From: Phycisphaerales bacterium UBA2218
GTDB taxonomy: Bacteria > Planctomycetota > Phycisphaerae > Sedimentisphaerales > Anaerobacaceae
Direction: 5' to 3'
Assembly: GCA_002327785.1 (NCBI GenBank)
Contig: DCUI01000331.1
Span: 1-8,063, forward strand
Length of the DNA: 8,063 nucleotides
A program made the translations under genes and the position numbers. Positions within the stretch are counted from its first letter, which is position 1, and each line of letters begins with the position of its first letter. Of the stretch, positions 1-4,869 are shown piece by piece. The notes beneath the pieces were generated by a model. It did no database searches. It was not told where the DNA came from and saw nothing but the letters and a program-made list of their open reading frames with translations.

Positions 1-22
1 CCACGAATCTTTTCAACGAGGC

Positions 23-54
23 AAAAACAGAGGCAAGTCCGAAGACCTGCCTCT
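23..54 (-). terminator. Rho-independent terminator with C(UUCG)G tetraloop
   Basis: Read on the minus strand, an 11-bp stem (54-44 with 39-29) has one G-U wobble pair and otherwise full pairing. It closes on a UUCG loop through a C-G pair, the especially stable tetraloop form. One base later comes a run of five T (27-23). It starts 43 bases past the stop codon of the PEP-CTERM gene, so it ends the minus-strand two-gene unit. No gene is visible in the remaining bases to the left edge. Confidence 0.9.
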
Positions 55-97
55 ATCGATACGGTTGTCAGTTGGCCGTTGTTTTCGGTGGGTCGCT

Positions 98-592
98 CTA
101 CGCCCGGCGGCGCAGGAGCAGACCTCCGAGGCCCAACAAGGCAATCATTGTCGGTTCCGGGATCACGGAGATCGTCGCGGAATCCAGAAGCGTTTCGCCG
201 TCGCTGGCGTAGAGATTCAGCCTGGTCGATCCTTCGCTGACGCCAATGATGCTGACCAGGATGTGATCGCCCGCCTCGATGGCAGGGTTGGGCGGAAAAC
301 TGGTGACGGCAAACTCATACCATGCGCCGAATTCGGGGTGATACGTCGCCTTCGATCCGCCGCCCGGATTGCCGGCCGCCGTGAATTCGGGATCAGCGGC
401 ATAATCGACCACAGCGGGAGCCTCGATCTCCAGCCAGCCCGAATAGGCGCCGTCGTCGCTGTTGCGAACGGTGATCGTGACGGTTTCCCCAATCTCGATC
501 GGCTCGGTCGGCGCATCCACCAGGGTCAACGCAGCACTTGCCCCCGAAGCCAATCCCAGCACCAACGCCAGAGTCAACCACTTTTTCATCAT
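98..592 (-). CDS. PEP-CTERM sorting domain protein, exported
   Basis: This is a small secreted protein of 164 residues. Residues 1-20 form a signal peptide: a Met-Met-Lys-Lys start, a hydrophobic core and an Ala-Ser-Ala cleavage site. Residues about 21-140 are rich in alternating beta-type segments and Gly/Asp turns, consistent with a single beta-sandwich domain; no catalytic motif is seen. The C-terminus (about 145-164) is a textbook PEP-CTERM signal: Pro-Glu-Pro (145-147), a hydrophobic helix, then three Arg and a final Ala. In this family exosortase recognises and processes the signal at the inner membrane and the protein goes to the surface or extracellular matrix. Two ATG codons stand in tandem; the second (587-589) is 5 bases from the AAGGAGG ribosome site and may be the true start. 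The gene follows the dockerin-like gene after 45 bases and precedes a terminator. The function beyond surface display is unknown. Confidence 0.9.
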   Translation of the reverse strand: MMKKWLTLALVLGLASGASAALTLVDAPTEPIEIGETVTITVRNSDDGAYSGWLEIEAPAVVDYAADPEFTAAGNPGGGSKATYHPEFGAWYEFAVTSFPPNPAIEAGDHILVSIIGVSEGSTRLNLYASDGETLLDSATISVIPEPTMIALLGLGGLLLRRRA

Positions 593-601
593 CTCCTCCT
601 T
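593..601 (-). promoter_or_regulatory. Ribosome binding site of the PEP-CTERM gene
   Basis: On the minus strand the site reads AAGGAGGAG directly before two tandem ATG codons. The AAGGAGG core ends 2 bases before the first ATG and 5 bases before the second. This favours the second ATG, or use of both. Confidence 0.75.
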
Positions 602-637
602 CCATTCATTCCTTGCGGGTCACCAACGGCGCCCGCA

Positions 638-1624
638 TCAGGGGCTCAGATTCCCGCCGCAATCGCCCGGCACACCGGGACCGTCGGGGGCCTCTTTGAC
701 GAGCCAGTTGGCGACCAGAATATTCAAGTCCGTGATGCCAACCCGGAAGAATCCCGTCTTGGACGAGCCATCCTGGTCGTGAGCGAAATCGGCACAGATG
801 CCGTTCTCGATGGCGGCAATGCCCAAGCCGAACGGCGGCTCCTTGATCTCCCAGGCCGCGACCAGCAGATTCAGATCCTGCAGGCCGACGTAGTACGAAC
901 CCGTCTTGGACGCCTCTTTGAGGCCATCCGCATCGCCGTGACACTGCCGGGGATAAGCCCAGCAGGCGGGCTTGCCGACAGCAACCCATTCGACGTAATC
1001 CGGGTGGCTGGGCAGGAGCAGGTCCGTTGAGACAACGACGCCGCCAACGGAGACTCCCGTCGCCTGCTTGAGATCCACCACGGCCGCGACATCCGGGTCC
1101 GTGAGCACGATGCCTCCGCGGGCTTCATTCAGCGCGACGGTCACGGTGGCCGACTCGCTGAGCGTCAGCTTGAACAGCAGCCCGCTGTTGGGCGGTGCGT
1201 TCGGCGAGCTGTCGTCCGTTGGATAGTACAAGGCGCCCATCTCGACGGTGATGCCGCTGGTGCCCAAGCCACCGAGAGCGCCGGGATCACAGGGATCGGC
1301 AATGGGCGTATACTCGTTCGGGTCCCAGGTGGTGACCTCGCCGGTGTCCGCATCGACGGTGATGTAGCGGGCGAAATTGCCGGGGAAGATGCCGTAGCCT
1401 GGCTTCTGCGCCGTGCTTTCTCCACGAACGAAGTCCGAGATCGCGTCGATCGTGCCCTTGTTCACGGTAATATCCAGGGCAAACGCCCGCACTTTCTCGC
1501 CGTCGGTCGCATACTTGATAGACGCCGTCGAACCCTCGGATTCGACGATGATATGAACGGCCGCCATTATTGGACTGGCCCAAAGAAGCACCGCCAGAAA
1601 CAAGCATAGCTTCCTCATCATCAT
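638..1624 (-). CDS. Secreted protein: cohesin-like domain plus duplicated dockerin-like repeats
   Basis: The protein has 328 residues from the chosen ATG. Residues 1-21 are a signal peptide (Met-rich start, Arg-Lys, hydrophobic core, Pro-Ile-Met-Ala). Residues about 22-200 are beta-rich, with the pattern of a cohesin or carbohydrate-binding-like fold: an early segment on how the value behaves (RAFALDITV) and a late one (GLLFKLTL, then ARGGIVLTDPD). The cohesin assignment is an inference. The tail has two dockerin-like repeats. The first is CHGDADG (228-234) followed by VGLQDLNLLVAAW; the second is CADFAHDQDG (277-286) followed by VGITDLNILVANW. Each has an Asp-rich loop before an amphipathic helix, as in calcium-binding dockerin type I. 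It ends with PGDCGG. The reading frame is open further upstream, but AAAGGAAGG just before 1624 and the signal peptide fix the start at one of three tandem ATGs. It is probably co-transcribed with the PEP-CTERM gene. Likely role: extracellular adhesion or assembly; no enzyme domain is visible. Confidence 0.88.
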   Translation of the reverse strand: MMMRKLCLFLAVLLWASPIMAAVHIIVESEGSTASIKYATDGEKVRAFALDITVNKGTIDAISDFVRGESTAQKPGYGIFPGNFARYITVDADTGEVTTWDPNEYTPIADPCDPGALGGLGTSGITVEMGALYYPTDDSSPNAPPNSGLLFKLTLSESATVTVALNEARGGIVLTDPDVAAVVDLKQATGVSVGGVVVSTDLLLPSHPDYVEWVAVGKPACWAYPRQCHGDADGLKEASKTGSYYVGLQDLNLLVAAWEIKEPPFGLGIAAIENGICADFAHDQDGSSKTGFFRVGITDLNILVANWLVKEAPDGPGVPGDCGGNLSP

Positions 1625-1628
1625 GTTA

Positions 1629-1637
1629 CCTTCCTTT
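1629..1637 (-). promoter_or_regulatory. Ribosome binding site of the dockerin-like gene
   Basis: On the minus strand AAAGGAAGG precedes three tandem ATG codons (1622-1624, 1619-1621, 1616-1618). Spacings are 4, 7 and 10 bases. This site rules out the longer reading-frame start at 1723, whose extra residues would hide the signal peptide. Confidence 0.7.
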
Positions 1638-1943
1638 CTCATGTCTTGTTCTTCTGCAGAGCGAGGCACTCCGCCGCATCTTTTCATCTGTTCCCTGCGT
1701 GTGTCAGAATTGCCCCCGCCCATTCCGAGGCGCCAACCATCGGCGCAAATGGAGCGAGCCCACCGGACTCATAGAAGGAGTCCCTCCGAGCAAGTTTCGC
1801 TTACCCCTTCTCCTCCTTTCCCGCCAATAGGCGAATCTGCGTGCCGCCGCGCCGCAGGCACAACTCGGAGACTCTGACAACTTACCTCCCCAAATTACCA
1901 AAACTGCCTAAGGAAATCAAGTCCAAAAGAGGGGAATCGCTCC

Positions 1944-1967
1944 GTGGGAGGAAAATGCCCTTCCCAC
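1944..1967. repeat. Inverted repeat upstream of rodA
   Basis: GTGGGAGG (1944-1951) can pair with CTTCCCAC (1960-1967) as an 8-bp stem with one G-U pair and an 8-base loop. The left arm contains a GGGAGG ribosome-site-like sequence followed closely by an ATG (1955), but that ATG is out of frame with rodA. No T run follows on either strand, so it is not a normal terminator. Operator or leader hairpin are the main options. Confidence 0.45.
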
Positions 1968-1989
1968 CCCAATTCCACGGGTCTGGCCA

Positions 1990-2018
1990 TATACCGGGGC
2001 TACCCCATAGGGTATACT
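1990..2018 (+). promoter_or_regulatory. Candidate rodA promoter with nested inverted repeats
   Basis: TATACT (2013-2018) matches the sigma-70 type -10 box at five of six positions and lies 6 bases before the rodA ATG, which would put the transcription start at or next to the A of the ATG. The -35 region (TATACC at 17-bp spacing) is poor. TATACC (1990-1995) and GGTATA (2011-2016) are inverted arms around GGGG-CTA-CCCC (1996-2006). TACCC (2001-2005) and GGGTA (2010-2014) form another nested pair. The symmetry overlaps the -10 box, as an operator would. Confidence 0.4.
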
Positions 2019-2024
2019 CTTGCC

Positions 2025-3284
2025 ATGCGCAATTTCCTTACGGGACGGCTGCTGTTCGTACGGATCTGCCTGCTGGCCAGCGTGCTGCTGTTGCTGCTGG
2101 TCGGGGTCCTGACGATCTATGCCGTGGGCAACCCGCTCGACCCGAGCCCCGCCGTGGACGAGGATATCATCGAGGATGTCCTGGAGAAGGCCGGGCTCTG
2201 GAAGAAACAACTCGCCTTCATCGCTTTCGCCGTGTGTGGCTTCGTCGCGGCCAACGTGGTGAACTACCGCCGACTCGGGAGCGTCAGCTACCCGGTTTAT
2301 GGGATCGTTCTGGCGCTTCTGGCATACCTTGTGGTCAGCCGGTACGTCGTCCAACTCCCATTTGCAGGACCCAATCGCAACGGGGTTCACCGCTGGATCG
2401 TGTTCCATCCCTCGCTGCCCCGCGTCCAACCCTCGGAGTTTTGCAAGCTTGCCTACGTACTGGCGCTGGCGTGGTATTTGCGTTATCGGAGCAACTATCG
2501 CAGTCTCAAGTCGCTCCTCGGCCCGTTCGCCCTGACGCTGCTGCCCATGGTGCTGATCCTGGTCGAGCCGGACTTGGGGACCACGCTATTGATGATGCCG
2601 GTCTTTCTTATGATGTTGTTCGTCGCCGGGGCGAGGGTCAAACATCTGACGCTCATCGTGCTGGCGGCGCTGCTCATCAGTCCGGCGATGTACCTCAAGA
2701 TGCACGGGTACCAGCGCCAACGGATCAGCAGCGTCCTGCTGCAAAGCCCCTGGATACGACACAAGGCCGAGCAAAGCCCACGGATCGCCAATTTCCTCGT
2801 CGGCGGCAGTTTCACGGAACGCCAATGGCAAAACGACTGGGGCTACCACCTCATCCGTTCGAAATTCGCCATCGCCTCCGGCGGATTGACCGGCCTGGGG
2901 TTCGGACGCGGGCCGTTCATCAAGTATGGTTTCTTGTCGGAACGGCATAATGATTTCATTTTCGCGGTGGTCGCCCATCAGTGGGGCTTCCTGGGAAGCC
3001 TCGCGTTTCTCGGGCTATACGTTATTCTGGCCCTGTGCGGCCTGGAGATCGCGGCGCACAACATCGATCCGTTCGCCCGCCTGGCGGCCCTCGGGATCGT
3101 CGCGATGTTCGCCGTCCAGGTGCTCGTGAATGTGGGCATGACCCTCGGCATCATGCCCATCACGGGGCTGACGCTGCCGTTCGTCAGTTACGGGGGGTCG
3201 AGCCTGCTCGTCAACATGATGGCCATCGGCCTGCTCAACAACATCGGGCGATGCCGCCCATTCAGCGTCGCACCGAGGAAATAG
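2025..3284 (+). CDS. rodA: SEDS peptidoglycan glycosyltransferase, RodA/FtsW/SpoVE family
   Basis: The protein has 419 residues with about ten membrane segments. SEDS proteins polymerise lipid II into glycan strands at the inner membrane, working with a class B penicillin-binding protein. Family motifs are in order: PNRNGVHRWI (about 116-125), QPSEF (135-139), VEPDLGTT (180-187), YQRQRISS, SKFAIASGGLTGLGFGRG, SERHNDFIFA with the conserved Asp at 310, and TGLTLPFVSYGGSS ending at 393. The residues after the Asp motif read AHQWG, where the family usually has an acidic pair (AEELG). There is an extended loop between YQRQR and the SKFAI segment, about 18 residues longer than in typical members, and a longer loop after the first membrane segment. 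The ATG at 2025 is chosen because the first membrane segment follows; an in-frame GTG at 1944 would add a non-hydrophobic leader. Only a weak AGGG lies upstream. No penicillin-binding protein gene is adjacent. RodA is favoured over FtsW because murJ follows, but the symbol is tentative. Confidence 0.9.
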   Translation: MRNFLTGRLLFVRICLLASVLLLLLVGVLTIYAVGNPLDPSPAVDEDIIEDVLEKAGLWKKQLAFIAFAVCGFVAANVVNYRRLGSVSYPVYGIVLALLAYLVVSRYVVQLPFAGPNRNGVHRWIVFHPSLPRVQPSEFCKLAYVLALAWYLRYRSNYRSLKSLLGPFALTLLPMVLILVEPDLGTTLLMMPVFLMMLFVAGARVKHLTLIVLAALLISPAMYLKMHGYQRQRISSVLLQSPWIRHKAEQSPRIANFLVGGSFTERQWQNDWGYHLIRSKFAIASGGLTGLGFGRGPFIKYGFLSERHNDFIFAVVAHQWGFLGSLAFLGLYVILALCGLEIAAHNIDPFARLAALGIVAMFAVQVLVNVGMTLGIMPITGLTLPFVSYGGSSLLVNMMAIGLLNNIGRCRPFSVAPRK

Positions 3285-3328
3285 GACGCACACCGCCAAG
3301 AGCGCTACCGAAGTCGTGAGAGACACGC

Positions 3329-4747
3329 TTGATCAAAGGATTTCGACAGATCGCTGTGCTGACCGCCCTGAGCAGAATCCTCGGCATGTTGCGCGATATG
3401 GCCTTTGCCTATTTCCTCGGCGCCAGCGGCATGATGGACAGCTGGGCCATCGCATTCAAGATCCCCAACCTGGCGCGACGGCTCTTCGGCGAAGGAGCGG
3501 CGGCCTCGTCGCTCATCCCGGTGTACAGCGAGCAGTTCCATCGCGATCCCCGCAAGGCGAACAGGCTGGCCCTATCCGTCGTGACGGCTGTTTTCGTGCT
3601 GCTTGCGGCGATCACGGTGCTCGGCGAGGCGTTCATCTGGCTGTACTATCATTTCGCCGCGACTCATGCCGGCGCCCGATTGAAGCTGGCCCTGACCGGC
3701 GTCATGCTCCCGTACATAGTCCTGATCTGTGTCGTGGCGATCCTGGGGGGCATCCTGAACACCCACCGGCACTTCGCAGCCCCGGCCGCGGCCCCGACCG
3801 TTCTGAACGTGTTCCTCATCGCCGCACTGTGCCTCAGCGGCTGGGGCCTCGGTCTCCCACAGCGCACCCAGGTATTCGTCGCAGCGGTGGCGGTGGTGCT
3901 CGCAGGGCTGGTGCAACTGGCGATGCAGTTGCCCCCGATGTTGAGACACGGCGTCCCCCTGCGCCCGGCCTGGGAGGTGAGATCTGAGCCCTTCCGAAGG
4001 GTGCTCTTCCTGATGGGACCCATGATCCTGGGACTGACGGCCACCCAGATCAGCACACTCATCAACGATTTCACGGCCCTGTGGCTTTCCGGCTCCCCCG
4101 AGAAGGGGCAGTCTTTCACCCTATTCGGCTACGCCGTGCAATACCCCCTCTGGGAGGGAGCGGTGTCGCATCTGTTCTACGCCCAGCGACTCTACCAGCT
4201 TCCACTGGGTATTTTTGGGGTCTCCATGGCGACCGCCATCTTCCCCGAGATGAGCCTCAATGCCGCCAAACAGGATTATGACTCCCTCCGCCGAGCCGTC
4301 TCCTGGGGCCTGCGAAACGCGGTCTTCATCGCGCTGCCCGCCACGGTAGGTCTGCTGTGGATCAGCCGGCCCGTCGTGGCGGTGATCCTGCAACGGGGGG
4401 AATTCCTGCCCGCCGACACCACGAAGACCGCCGTGACGCTTTGCTTCTACGTGCTGGGCCTAACGGGCTACTTCGCTCAGCAGGTGCTGACGCGAGCCTT
4501 CTATGCCCTCCAGGAATCGAGTGTGCCGGCCAGGACCGCCGTCATTGCGGTGTGTGTCAGCCTGATCCTGAATCTCGTCCTGGTCTGGCCCCTGGGCAGC
4601 GGCGGTCTTGCGGCCGCCACCACCCTCTGTTCGTATCTTCAGGTGGCAATGCTTATCGTCGCCAAGTTGCTTCACATCGAGATGCTCTCGCTGTTTCTGG
4701 GCAAAGGCCAACGCCTATCGAGATCCACGGACGATCGGAACTTATAG
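3329..4747 (+). CDS. murJ: Lipid II flippase MurJ
   Basis: The protein has 472 residues and about 14 membrane segments of the MOP/MVF superfamily. It moves lipid II from the inner to the outer face of the cytoplasmic membrane, supplying the SEDS polymerase encoded just upstream. The N-terminus carries the family signature SRILGMLRD, then DSWAIAFKIPNLARRLFGEG. Arg16, Arg22, Asp37 and Arg50 match, with a constant shift of two, the essential Arg18, Arg24, Asp39 and Arg52 of the E. coli protein. YAQRLYQLPLGIFGV contains Arg287, equivalent to the other essential cavity arginine. A loop of about 18 extra residues (near 261-278, SGSPEKGQS and on) lies before this motif. The start must be TTG at 3329: an in-frame stop lies at 3317-3319 and the next ATG (Met20) would cut off the first helix and Arg16. 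The ribosome site is weak (GTGAG at 3316-3320). The 44-base gap after rodA suggests one operon. Confidence 0.93.
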   Translation: MIKGFRQIAVLTALSRILGMLRDMAFAYFLGASGMMDSWAIAFKIPNLARRLFGEGAAASSLIPVYSEQFHRDPRKANRLALSVVTAVFVLLAAITVLGEAFIWLYYHFAATHAGARLKLALTGVMLPYIVLICVVAILGGILNTHRHFAAPAAAPTVLNVFLIAALCLSGWGLGLPQRTQVFVAAVAVVLAGLVQLAMQLPPMLRHGVPLRPAWEVRSEPFRRVLFLMGPMILGLTATQISTLINDFTALWLSGSPEKGQSFTLFGYAVQYPLWEGAVSHLFYAQRLYQLPLGIFGVSMATAIFPEMSLNAAKQDYDSLRRAVSWGLRNAVFIALPATVGLLWISRPVVAVILQRGEFLPADTTKTAVTLCFYVLGLTGYFAQQVLTRAFYALQESSVPARTAVIAVCVSLILNLVLVWPLGSGGLAAATTLCSYLQVAMLIVAKLLHIEMLSLFLGKGQRLSRSTDDRNL

Positions 4748-4792
4748 GACGTGAAGGCGTCTAAATGCCTGTCCGGCCGTGCCTCTTGTGAC

Positions 4793-4798
4793 GATAAT
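4793..4798 (+). promoter_or_regulatory. Possible -10 box for the 816-residue gene
   Basis: GATAAT matches the -10 consensus at five of six positions. The -35 region at normal spacing is poor. A start near 4805 would place the palindrome at 4809-4820 just downstream of it. Support is weak, and read-through from murJ is equally possible because no terminator is seen between the genes. Confidence 0.3.
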
Positions 4799-4808
4799 AC
4801 CTAAAGCG

Positions 4809-4820
4809 GGAGTGCACTCC
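4809..4820. repeat. Perfect 12-bp palindrome GGAGTGCACTCC
   Basis: The sequence equals its own reverse complement over 12 bases. It lies in the 122-base gap between murJ and the 816-residue gene, 49 bases before the ATG. Such an even palindrome suits a dimeric DNA-binding regulator; no regulator gene is in the window. There is no loop, so it is not a typical RNA hairpin. Confidence 0.5.
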
Positions 4821-4869
4821 ACCCGACATATCCTATGCACGGTATTTCTGCGAGTTTAAGGAGAAACAG

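Larger units (their letters stand above)
1625..2024. other. Divergent intergenic control region, no gene seen
   Basis: These 400 bases separate the minus-strand secreted-protein unit from plus-strand rodA. I see no convincing coding sequence. It holds short inverted repeats (GGACTC at 1765-1770 with GAGTCC at 1778-1783; GCGCC at 1730-1734 with GGCGC at 1742-1746), a longer one at 1944-1967, and a -10-like box with nested inverted repeats at 1990-2018. For the minus-strand unit the best promoter I can find is weak: TTGATT, 17 bases, TAATTT, read from about 1920 down to 1892. It would leave a leader of roughly 260 bases. I do not call it as a separate feature. Confidence 0.6.

Noticed and set aside
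65..1030. Plus-strand open frame of 321 codons
   Set aside because: It lies antisense to both secreted-protein genes, has no domain, signal peptide or ribosome site, and its Arg/Gly-rich composition is that of a GC-rich shadow frame.
1841..2950. Plus-strand open frame of 369 codons overlapping rodA
   Set aside because: Arg/Pro/Gly-rich low-complexity translation in another register of a clear SEDS gene. The good ribosome-site-like sequence before ATG 1955 is noted as a finding, but the product is not credible.
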